DNA of 64,000 bases from Lampris incognitus (Eukaryota > Chordata > Actinopteri > Lampriformes > Lampridae). The position numbers and the translations under genes were made by a program. The stretch covers positions 59,503,578 to 59,567,577 of the forward strand of contig NC_079217.1 in the NCBI RefSeq assembly GCF_029633865.1, given 5' to 3'. Below are positions 1 to 10,400 of this stretch, in pieces; the stretch's first letter is position 1; every line of letters starts with the position of its first letter. Under the pieces are notes generated by a model. The model saw only the letters and a program-made list of their open reading frames with translations, ran no database searches and was not told the origin of the DNA.

Positions 1-1014
1 AAGATTTTTTTTACATCAAACTTTGCTTTCGTCAAAGAATCCTCCATTTGCAGCAATTACAGCATTGCAGACCTTTGGCATTCTAGCTGTTAATTTGTTG
101 AGGTAATCTGGAGAAATTGCACCCCACGCTTCCAGAAGCAGCTCCCACAAGTTGGATTGGTTGGATGGGCACTTCTTTGAGCAGATTGAGTTTCTGGAGC
201 ATCACATTTGTGGGGTCAATTAAACGCTCAAAATGGCCAGAAAAAGAGAACTTTCATCTGAAACTCGACAGTCTATTCTTGTTCTTAGAAATGAAGGCTA
301 TTCCATGTGTGTGTACTACTCCCTTCAGAGGACAGCACAAACAGGCTCTAACCAGAGTAGAAAAAGAAGTGGGAGGCCGCGTTGCACAACTGAGCAAGAA
401 GATAAGTACATTAGAGTCTCTAGTTTGAGAAACAGACGCCTCACAGGTCCCCAACTGGCATCTTCATTAAATAGTACCTGTTAGAGCCTGTTTGTGCTGT
501 CCTCTGAAGGGAGTAGTACACACCGGTGTAGGAAATCTTCAATTTCTTAGCAATTTCTCGCATGGAATAGCCTTCATTTCTAAGAACAAGAATAGACTGT
601 CGAGTTTCAGATGAAAGTTCTCTTTTTCTGGCCATTTTGAGCGTTTAATTGACCCCACAAATGTGATGCTCCAGAAACTCAATCTGCTCAAAGAAGTGCC
701 CATCCAACCAATCCAACTTGTGGGAGCTGCTTCTGGAAGCGTGGGGTGCAATTTCTCCAGATTACCTCAACAAATTAACAGCTAGAATGCCAAAAGTCTG
801 CAATGCTGTAATTGCTGCAAATGGAGGATTCTTTGACGAAAGCAAAGTTTGATGTAAAAAAAATCTTATTTCAAATACAAATCATTATTTCTAACCTTGT
901 CAATGTCTTGACTCTATTTTCTATTCATTTCACAACATATGGTGGTGAATAAGTGTGACTTTTCATGGAAAACACGAAATTGTTTGGGTGATCCCAAACT
1001 TTTGAACGGTAGTG
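1..1014. mobile_element. Palindromic Tc1-derived element, copy 1 (left end cut by window)
   Basis: The 5' half of a Tc1/mariner element is joined head-to-head with an inverted second copy of the same half. Both arms encode the N-terminal helix-turn-helix of the transposase (plus strand from 233, minus strand from 635; MARKRELSSETRQSILVLRN). Neither arm has the DDE catalytic domain. Relative to copy 2 the left arm lacks 36 bp, removing the REIAKKLKISYTG helix in frame. The right end GAACGGTAGTG abuts TA (1015-1016), the Tc1 target. It sits inside the reverse-transcriptase region of the copia element. Confidence 0.85.
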
Positions 1015-1016
1015 TA

Positions 1017-4016
1017 TATGTAACATAGTATTCCAATTTCTGCCTGACTGCTTTAGACCATAGAGAGACTTCTGCAACTTGTATACTAGCTTTTCACACA
1101 TTTCTGACTTTTTCTCATAACCTTCTGGTTGCTATATATAGATTTCACAGTCAATTGGTGCATGCAAATAGGCTGTCTTAACGTCCATCTGGTGTAAGAC
1201 TAGGTTCTCCTGCACTGCCTTCTGCATGACCACTCTTACACTTGTCCTATCAGCTGTGGGTGAGAATGTCTCCTCATAGTCAGTTCCTGGTTTCTGACTG
1301 TAGCCTTTTGCTACGAATCTCGCCTTGTATATATCTGATCCATCAATGTCACACTTGAGTGTGTAGACCCATCTACCCCCCACTGCCTGTTCACCTGATG
1401 GCAACTGGGTAAGGTTGAAGGTCTCGTTCTCCTCCAGTGATCACATCTCCTCGTTCATGGCATTTTTCCACTGCCTTGATTTGGTTGACGCTATGGCGTC
1501 CTGGTAGATTTGAGGAATGTCGCATACTGCTCTGTAACAAGAGTCCACGCATGTTTGCAGTTTGTCCTCTGTATCCTCAGTCTTGAATTCCTGTAGGTGA
1601 GCTGGTCTCCTCTAGGTTCGCGGTGGGTTCCTTCTGGTTACAGTCTTGGTGACTTTGCCCGGCTGTTTGCATTCAGTCTGTTCAGGTAAAGTCCCAGAAA
1701 CTCCACTCTGAACACCCTGACCTGGTACATTTTCCACATTTTCATCAACATTTTCTTCACTGTCATTGACCCTGGGATGTACATTCCTATCACTATATTC
1801 TATGTATGACTCGGGTGTTTGTGTTTCCTTTTCTTTGGCTGTCTTGGCTGTGAACTTCACCAACCTGTGCTTTTGGACCCTCTCTGTGTCTGGATAGTAC
1901 ACTAGAGAAGCTGGGCTGTTTTTATCATAGCCAATGAAAACACCTTGCTCGCACCTAGAGTGTAGCTTCCCTTTCTCTTGCTTGTAAGCAAAACACATTG
2001 ATCCAAATTTCTGCAGTGTGGATATGTTTGGTTTCTTGCCTGTGAACAGCTCATATGGCGTTTTCTTTGTGCGCCTGCTTTAGCACCTGTTCCTCACATA
2101 AGCTGCTGTCTGCATAGCGTAGTTCCATAGTTTATCTAGTAACTCGCTTTCTATCAGTAAGCATCTGCTCATATCATAGAGAGTTCGCCAACCTCTCTCT
2201 GCTCTGTCATTTTGGTGGGGTGAATAGGGTGCAGACATTTAATGTCTAATCCTATTCTTGGTTAACAGTGCCTGGAGGTCTCGGCTTGTAAACTCAGTGC
2301 CATTATCTGAACGGATACACTTGACTTCTCCATAAGGTGCTATGTCTGCTAAGAACCTTTCTGTGGCTTGAACTGTATCACTCTTGGACCTTTGGAAAAC
2401 ACACCAACACGGTACCTGAGTAGTCGTCTGTAAAAGACTGTGCATATCTGTACCCTTCTATGTTCGGTGTTGGCATGGGACCGGCTAAGTCAGTGTGGAC
2501 TAGTTGTAAGGGTTTCTTAGCCTTTCTGTCTTGCTCCCTATTTCTCATCTGGGTGAATATTCCCTGTGTACACACTTCACATAACTGATCTGGTCTGACT
2601 GCACTTCCTTTTATCGCCATGCCTTTCACTATACCTTGTAACTTTTGTACATCTTCATAGTTACAATGACCCAAAATGTCATGCCAAGTTTGCATGTCGT
2701 GACACCCTTTACATTGGTCAACACTCTCCTCAACAGTTGGCAAGTAATACAAATTTCCACTCTCAGAGATGTCAAACCTGCTACTGTCCTTGGTAACCAT
2801 GCGACTGTCCCCTTTCTTGAAAGTGATTGTCGCCCCTCCGTTTGTTGCTCTTGCCACCGAAAATATGTCATGTGGGTATGAAGGCATGTACAGTGTATCC
2901 CGTAGCTGTGTCTGTGCTGTCGTCCGGCGCTGTCGAGTAGACATATCATCACCGTTTCTCTTAGTTGTGCTATTGCACTACACTTGGTCCCATCGGCTAA
3001 CTCCACTGATTGGGTGTAAGGCTGGAATGAGTTGTCGAAGCTTTTAAACTTTCCGATGTCATTCACGATGTGGGATGTTGCTCCTGCATCCACCATCATG
3101 CCTTTCATCTTCACGTTGTCTGGTGGTCTCTCGTTCTTTGTGTGCTTGGCCTTGAAGAGATGGTCTTGGTCGCTATTTTGTTCCTCCGCGACTTTTTTGA
3201 CACCATCTTGTTCCCTGTTTTTCTTGCACAGGGATTCTTGGTGTGTATTATTTTTGCAGTAACTGCACCACACTTTTCGAAAACATTTTCTTACCTTGTG
3301 CGCTTTTATTCCACACTTGTAACACATCACGATGGCATCTTCATCTTTTCTGTTGCTAGCGTGCGTCTTGGTGGGGCCTCGGCCTTGCCTTGCACATGTC
3401 TTCATCACATTATCCGTAGATCTTGCCGTGTTCATTTTCTCTGCCTCTTCATAGACCTGTAGTCTTCTTTTAAAGTCGGTGAACGTAAAGTTATCTTCGT
3501 TTTGTGTTATGTGGACAGCTAGCAGCTTAAAAGAGTCTGGTTGCCCGCATAGTATCATGGCTATGATCAGTCCATCACTCATGGTCTCGCCTCCATCTCT
3601 CAGAGCTGTAATGAGGTTCTCCGTCCTTATTATGTAGTCGGTAACACTCTCGTTGTCCGCCATGCGTAGCTTGGTCAACGACGTGTATAAATGTATTATC
3701 CGCGGCTGGCTTTTTCCGGAATAATGTTCTTTCAGTATTCTCAGAGCTTCCTGCCATCATCAGTGGCTTCATGTCTTATCAGCGATAGGATTTTATCATC
3801 TAGTAGTCTTATTAGCTTAGCATAGCAATTAGCATTCTTCCTCCTGTCTTCAGCTAACTGTTCTTCGCTAGCGCCGGTGGGCTTACGTAAAATAGCCTCT
3901 TTTAGCTTCAGAGTTTGTAAGCAGCCTAGGAATCTTGTTTCCCAAAGTTCATACTTATCTTCGGATCCGTCGAACCAAAGCTGCGGTGCCAAGACTCCTG
4001 TTGCTCTGCTTGCCAT
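1017..4016 (-). pseudogene. Ty1/copia gag-pol, decayed and interrupted
   Basis: Reading leftwards: gag start (MASRATGVLAPQLWFDGSED at 4016), two CCHC-type knuckles (CYKCGIKAHKVRKC, CSYCKNNTHQESLC), protease active site (VDAGATSHIV), GAG-pre-integrase (WHDILGHCNYEDV), integrase core (VHTDLAGPM; SDNGTEF), connecting region, and the start of the copia-type reverse transcriptase (VAKGYSQKPGTDYEETFSP, then SLYGLKQSGRNW). This domain order, integrase before RT, is diagnostic of copia. Several frameshifts separate the parts. The RT is cut at 1017 by the palindromic Tc1 element; the remainder should lie left of the window. Confidence 0.88.
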
Positions 4017-4267
4017 TTTGCTAACGCGCTAATTTTACCGTGGCCTACTAGCTTGCTATACTTTTTCTCTGCTAAGCTAGCTTGTTAGCCTCATTGGCTA
4101 ACGCATAATACGTCGCGTAAAACTTCTTCCGAGAATATAAACACAGATTAAGAAACTCTGTGATATAAATGCTCACTTATCTCCAAGCTGATCCACACAG
4201 CAGGTAGAAGTTCTGTGTAATACTTTGCATTAAACTTCTTCCGAAATGCTAGCTTGTGTCCACCTCT

Positions 4268-4283
4268 GCCCGGGCCCATAACC
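4268..4283 (-). promoter_or_regulatory. Copia primer-binding site
   Basis: Minus-strand GGTTATGGGCCCGGGC follows the LTR end with no spacer. From memory it matches the start of the Drosophila copia primer site, which pairs with an internal part of initiator tRNA-Met rather than its 3' end. Confidence 0.6.
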
Positions 4284-4484
4284 TGTTGAGCTGGGGTGCG
4301 CAATCTTCTTCTGTTGTATGGGGAATAAGCAAAGCTTGACTCGGTTTTCTCTTTAGCCTTTAACGTTAGGCACATTTATTTAGGCAAATACAGCTGGTCT
4401 TAGTTGTCGCACACTGAGAACGTGGCGACGTCACATCCGAATGTACCGTAATACAGTGAGTAAGGGCGCCATCAAATAACAACA
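4284..4484 (-). repeat. Copia 5' LTR
   Basis: It lies just upstream of gag. On the minus strand it begins TGTTGTTATTTG and ends CTCAACA, so it has TGTTG...CAACA termini and is about 201 bp. It is placed by the primer-binding site starting directly at its end. The partner LTR is outside the window, so the outer border could instead be the AACA at 4492. Confidence 0.6.
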
Positions 4485-5022
4485 CTTAACAATCTCCAAA
4501 AGCTTTAGCCATCTCTACTGCGCATAGATTCACTGTTTCACCATCTCACAAGGGTTTCTTCGCGTCAGCAAGCTCAAGGGAAACGGCATAAGACGCCTTG
4601 AGAGAGGACTCCTGTGTAGATGTGGCTTTGGTAAAAAGGCTCTGCTGTCGGTGTATTTTCCTTTTGAGGTCAGCGATGATAGCGGCTCTGGCACCCCCGG
4701 TGTACATGGCATATTTGTCTTTGTGTGTGGTATTGTAGTGGTGACTCAGATTGAAGTCCTTCATGGCTGACTTGGTTTCCAGATGGTTTGCCTTTGAATT
4801 CTGTAAAAGATGTTCTGTTTCCCATCTTGCCTGGAAGACTCGGTTCTCTTGGGCAAGGTTTCTTTTTTTGCTGCTCGTGTCTGTCCTCGCCGCGTGTCGT
4901 TGTGGTAGAGGCCCACCGCGACCAAGACGAGACCACGTGAAAGCAGTTGCTTGGCTACAGGCCTCTTGTGTTTCGAGGGAGCGCCCTCTATCAGTGGACA
5001 GTATAATTGAAATCTGGTTCAA
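4485..5022 (-). pseudogene. hAT transposase N-terminal fragment (GTF2IRD2/ZBED-like)
   Basis: The 158-residue frame contains NRVFQARWETEH, then FNLSHHYNTTHKDKY and LKRKIHRQQSLFTK. This arrangement is familiar from BED-finger hAT transposases of the GTF2IRD2/EPM2AIP1 type, although the first Cys pair is lost. The frame decays at the left, where GEMVKQ-like residues are interrupted by stops, and ends at the copia LTR. The copia element therefore appears to have inserted into an older hAT copy. I see no hAT terminal repeat to the right. Confidence 0.6.
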
Positions 5023-5339
5023 ATGTCGTCAAATGGCCCGCTTGCTTCCGACGTCTGTGAAACCAACAATTTATTGATATTTGGAAATTGGCCCACAGGC
5101 CATACTGAGTCAGGATGGGGGCCGAATGCAGCTCGCTGGCTGCCAGTTACCTATGTCTGATGTAGTGGTTTTCAAAGAAATTAACAAGCCACTGAGGGGC
5201 TGTGATGACAGAATATAGCCTAGTTGACGTGTAGCCTAGTGTACTTGTGTAAATAAACCACTGTCCAGAAGGTGAAATGCAATACGCTCGGCTCAGTGTT
5301 TTTATTGCTCGCCAATAATGTCCATTAATATGAAATCAC
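5023..5339. other. Unassigned
   Basis: No coding region or recognisable repeat. It may include the non-coding 5' end of the hAT relic. Confidence 0.5.
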
Positions 5340-5490
5340 AAGAATCCACATTGTTTTTATTTATTTATTTGTTTGTTTATTTTACTACTTTATTAACCCC
5401 CGTGGGGCAATTCTTTCTCTGCGTATAACCCATCCTAGCTGTGTAGCTAGGAGCGGTGTGCAGCACCCAGGGAATTGTCCAAGAATCCAA
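5340..5490 (-). repeat. SINE-like fragment (first family, 3' part)
   Basis: A TTTATT-rich stretch, then CCCCGTGGGGCAATTCTTTC and 'cccatcctagctgtgtagctaggagc', resembles the tail of the SINE at 6208-6497. No tRNA-like head is present. Confidence 0.5.
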
Positions 5491-6207
5491 TGTCCATTTT
5501 CAAACAAAATGTCCACAAGGCGACAGTTTGGAAACGATAAAAAACTGTGTTTCCTCTGTCATGTAACCACCGTTATCTGAACCTTAGTTTACACCTAGGA
5601 GGACTTGGCCACACTCAGTGACGCCCAGTGAGCAAAGTAAATACATTACCTCAAAAAACTCATATTACATCAGATAACACTATATTTCTTGATAAAGTTT
5701 TTATTCTGGAGTTTTTCCTCATTCGGGTTTTGGGTCCAAGGATAGAGGGTGTCGTATACTGTTATTGTAAATATACTTGTTAAACTGGGTGTGAGCACCT
5801 GGTGTTATAGGTGGATATCCATCCACAGTGGGACTCAGATTAAGGAGTGGACATGGAAGCAGATAATAGCTTGCAAACTTTATCTTGGCACTTGGAGAGG
5901 GGTACAAAGTATATAGATGTCTGTGGTATCTGAAAATACAAACGGAAACAACCAACCGTACATGGTTTCACATAGGCATATGATCCCACAACCAAATAAT
6001 TCCTTAATGTACTCCACTAGCACATTACTAGATTTGAGGATATCAACCATTCGGGAAATAAGGCTTGACAATAACCACAATCTCTTTCCTTTAAATACAG
6101 CACTGCAGTATACATGAAACATCAGTCACATGAAATGAGCTACATTCCACCTCATCCACCTAACTACATTTCCAGCTACCATGCTAGCAATTAAATTTGT
6201 TTTCTGC
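5491..6207. other. Unassigned AT-rich intergenic DNA
   Basis: Only short open frames. I recognise nothing in it. Confidence 0.5.
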
Positions 6208-6497
6208 ATTTTACCCATCCTATTGTATAGGAGCAGTGGGCAGCTGCAGCACCCGGGGACCAACTCCAGGTCTTTTTCCTATTGCCTTGCTCAGGGGCAC
6301 AGGCAGGAGTATTAATCCTAACATGCATGTCTCTTGGATGGTGGGAGGACACCGGAGCACCTAGAGGAAACCTGCGCAGTCATGGGGAGAACATGCAAAC
6401 TCCACACAGAACGGACCTGAGACAGCCTGGGGTTCGAATCCAGGAGCTTGTTGCTGTGAGGCAACAGTGCTGACCATTTGGGCACTGTGCTGCCCCA
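6208..6497 (-). repeat. tRNA-derived SINE, first family
   Basis: In minus orientation it carries a pol III B-box-like GGATTCGAACCCC and the 'gcatgttctcccc' body. The same body is in plus orientation at 6988-7305. It is a common teleost interspersed repeat. Confidence 0.7.
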
Positions 6498-6987
6498 ATA
6501 TATATTGTTCTGATTGTACAGCCCTTCAGGACTACCTAGTGAATTTGGCTATATAAATATATTTGACTACATAAATGACTCCTATATAAATGGTCATCGT
6601 CATCATCGGCGGTCAATCGGCATCGAGTGTGACCATCCTCCCTCTGGGTCGTCTTCAGGTGGGTATAGAGGCTGATCCTGGAGCTGCATAATGGGAGGAT
6701 GCCTGGGTGTGACAGCTTTGTATGTGGAGCGACTGATGCACCTGCAGCCACCACACAGTCCTTGACAGGGGGTGGCCAGAGTCCAATGGCATGGAGAACC
6801 AAGACGATTGGGACCACCTTCTGTTGCAGCCTTCATCCGCTGTTAATGCTGTTGTGACCTGGAGACATCTTCTACCAGTTCTGCCTTTGAGGTCTTTGTT
6901 GGATCTTTGTATAATTGGTACCATCTGCACACGCACACCTACACGCAGATGGTGCACATGAAACCCTGGTTAGTGTTAGAACTAAGT
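6498..6987. repeat. Unclassified interspersed repeat, probable LINE tail
   Basis: The 'catcggcggtcaatcggcatc' region and following GC-rich text look like a teleost LINE 3' untranslated region. No reverse transcriptase is visible, so the class is uncertain. Confidence 0.35.
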
Positions 6988-7305
6988 GCATGCGGCGGCA
7001 GGTGACCCAGTGGTTAGCACTGTTGTCTCACAGCAAGAAGGTCCTGGGTTCGAACCCCAGGCCATCCCAGGTCCTTTGTGTGGCGTTTGCATGTTCTCCC
7101 CGTGTCTGCGTGGATTTCCTGTGGGTGCTCCGGTTTCCTTCCACCATCAAAAAAGACATGCATGTTAGTATCAATACTCCTGTCTGCCCCTGAGCAAGGC
7201 GATGGAAAGAACTAGAGTCGGTCCCCGGGCGCTGCAGTTTCCCACTGCTCCTATACAATTGGATGAGTTAAATGCAGACAACAAATTCGTTGTAAGAATA
7301 CAAAG
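6988..7305 (+). repeat. tRNA-derived SINE, first family
   Basis: Head GGCGGCAGGTGACCCAGTGG gives an A-box-like element. GGTTCGAACCCC is a near-perfect B box. The body contains gcatgttctccccgtgtctg. It lies just upstream of the first candidate GT92 exon. Confidence 0.75.
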
Positions 7306-7369
7306 TCAAATGAAGAGGCTTTCATGTGTGTGCTTGTACATGAGTGTGTTGATGTGTACCGTTCTACAG

Positions 7370-7434
7370 ACCCTGGCTGGCTCAGATCCTATTTCAGTCC
7401 GACCAACACACAGAATATGGACGAGCATCATCAG
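7370..7434 (+). CDS. GT92 candidate exon 1 (upstream linker)
   Basis: This 65-nt piece ends at a strong CAG|GTAAAC donor. In the frame that joins in phase to the next exon it reads [17 protein letters not shown] and on to ASS. The acceptor CTACAG has a weak pyrimidine tract. Phase agreement and position support it, but the sequence is not conserved enough to be sure. Confidence 0.4.
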
Positions 7435-10400
7435 GTAAACTCAACCTTGGGAAACTTTTCAGCCCTGCCATGTCTTCTTAAGTACTTTTCCATGTCTGAG
7501 AGGGACGTTTTAGAAATCTGAAATCTAATTCCTATGTAGCTCTTCCTCTTCTGGCCGTTCTGACGTGCTCTTGTGACGACAGAACTAAAACCTCCTCTGC
7601 CCCTTAGCTCTCTCCCTATCTCTTGTCATTTGCCAACATTTCTGTCATTCCAGGGGCACCGCAATATTTTGAGCGTAATTTTGCTATTGTCAAAATTATC
7701 TAATTTTGGGTCAGACTGGTTAAAGTTCAATGCACTGTGTTTTCACAGTGGGCTGTTTTAGCATACTAGCTTATATAGCTAGCATGCTCATCAGAGAAGA
7801 AGTAATTTGGCTGAAAGGTGTACAGCTAGATTTATCATCATGGGTTGTGGAATCACATGAAACATGAAAAAGACAGGACGCCTCTTCACCCACTGGGAGG
7901 AGGACTATTAAATTAAAACGACTAAAGCATCAGAACACGGAGCACAGGGAGCATCATGTCATGTTACCATCATCTTATTCTGCTATACAAAATGGTTCAG
8001 CTAGGGCTTTTCCCCCCCATGGTGATGCTGGTCACGTGGCTCGGGTCCTGGGCTGTTCCGATGGCGTTTGGACACTGCTTGGCATCCTCCTCATCATATT
8101 CTTCATATATTTTATAATTCCATGATAATTGCGTTATCCTCTTTCAGTGTTGTGTTGAGTAAATTGTGTTAACACAACTTCCGTTGCACGTTGTCGGTCT
8201 TTGGAGAGAGAGATCCCTCCTGTGTTGCTCTCCCTGAGGTTTCTTCCTAGTTTTTCTCCCTGTTAGTGTTTTTTAGGGAGTTGTTCCTTATCCGGTGTCA
8301 GGGTCTACGGAGAGGATGTTGTGTTTCTGTAAATCCCCTTGAGGCAAATTTGTAATTTGTGATATTGGGCTATACAGATAAAATTGATTTGTTGACTTGA
8401 CTAGGGCGTCCGAGTGGTGTGGCTGTCTATTCCATTGCCTACCAACACAAGGATCACCGGTTCGAATCCTCGTGTTACTTCCGACCTGGTCGGGCGTCCC
8501 TACAGACAAAAATGGCCATGTCTGCAGGTGGGAAGCCGGATGTGGGTATGTGTCCTGGTCGCTGCACTAGCGCCTCCTCTGGTCGGTTGGGGTGCCTTCT
8601 CACCTGACTCCTCACTGTCAGGTGAGAAGAAGCGGATGGCGACTCCACATGTATGGAAGTAGACGTGGTAGTCTGCAGCCGTCCCCGGATCGGCAGAGGG
8701 GGGTGGAGCAGCGACCGGGACGACTCGGAAGAGTGGGGTAATTAGCAAGAGACAATCGGGGAGGGATGGGGGGGGGGGGTCCACAAAAAAAGAAGAGTTT
8801 CATCTAACTATAAACAACTGCGGTAAAATACACCAGCGCCTGCAGCTGTATCCCAGTGTACACTAGTTGGCACATCAACTCAGATGAGATGTTGATGCTC
8901 AGCTGTCTGCTTGTTCCCGTCTTACATTATCGTGGTATATCTGACGTCACTGGCACTTCATGAGTCTATAGTATTCAGTGACGGTGCCATCGCATAGTTG
9001 GAAATGTCTCTCTCGTACAGGAAGATTGTTTGTATGTAAAACCTAATGGAAATACACGTTGTCTTTCTAATTTTTTCTCAACTTTTCAAATCTTTGCTTC
9101 GAATTAGCTCTATATTTCGATGGAGTTATTGTTTGCGTGAGAGTGTGCCAGTTTGTTGAGAGAGGGAGAGCTCGAGGGATTAGACAGGTGAAAGGTCATT
9201 GTTTGCATTGAGCCATTCTTGAGGCTTGATACTCAGGTACACAAAATCCACATACTACACAGTGTAAACACTACATACACATTTCCTGTTAGCATTAGCA
9301 TGGGTTTTATGTTGTTTTGAACGTTGCCTGGGGTTGGCCAACGAGTTAGGCTAACAAGTTATTTGACAGATATTAATGTGGGATGGATTCAGGGTAGACT
9401 TATTTTGCTTCACAATGTTAACACATACTGTGAGGCAAATTTTTACAGATTACACTAAGACTATAACCGTATTTGTTTTTATTGTTTTCTACTGTTTAAT
9501 CTCGGATTGCCTTCTTTTTTCCACTTCAATGCTTTTTACCCATTCAGCCCCACATAAACAAACGGTGCCCCTGCTGGAGGTCAATGGGACACAGACACTG
9601 CTGGTGTCGGCGTACCTGGAGCATCGCACCAACAAGAAAGAGGTCAGTTATCCAGAAAAAAGCAAATCAAAAGCACTAACACAAAAGCAAAGCACTAACA
9701 CGGTCAGGGTTGGGAGTTCAATTCCTGTATTCAAATCTGTAGTTCAATGTGTAGAGAATTTCTGGGTTTAAGGGTTCAATTCCAACTCAGACCCCCAAAC
9801 TAAAGATACATGCACTTGTGGCACTGTCTTCTTCTTCTCCTTCTACTTCTGGCTACTCCCGTTAGGGGTCCCCACAGCGGATCGTCCGTTTCCATCTCTT
9901 CCTGTCCTCTGCTTCTTCCTCTGTCACGCCAACCACCTGCATGTCCTCCCTCACAACATCTATAAACCTCCTCTTTGGCCTTCCTCTTTGGCCTTCCTCT
10001 TTTTCCTCTTGCCTTGCAGCTCCATATTCAGCATCCTTCTCTCAATATACCCAGCATCTCTCATCAGTACATGTCCAAACCATCCCAATCTCGCCTCTCA
10101 ATTTGTCTCCAAACCGTCCAACCTGAGCTGTCCCTCTAATATATTCACTCCTAATCCTGTCCATCTTCATCACTCCCAATGAAAATCTTAGTGCATACCC
10201 CACCTCTCCAGGCATTCCTCCACCTGCTCTCTACCACTTCTTCTTCGCCAACCTCTTCCTCTGTATACTTTACTGTACTTCCTCATCCCACTACCAAGTA
10301 CACCAAGTACCTTCCTAGCTGTCTCCCAGTATTTCCCAGCCATCGGGCAACTCTTCACTACCACCTGCCTGTTTTAACTCCTCCCTGAACTCCACACAAC

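Noticed and set aside
4148-4375. 75-residue minus-strand frame across the copia LTR and primer site
   Set aside because: It crosses the LTR/primer border and has no recognisable protein features; chance frame.
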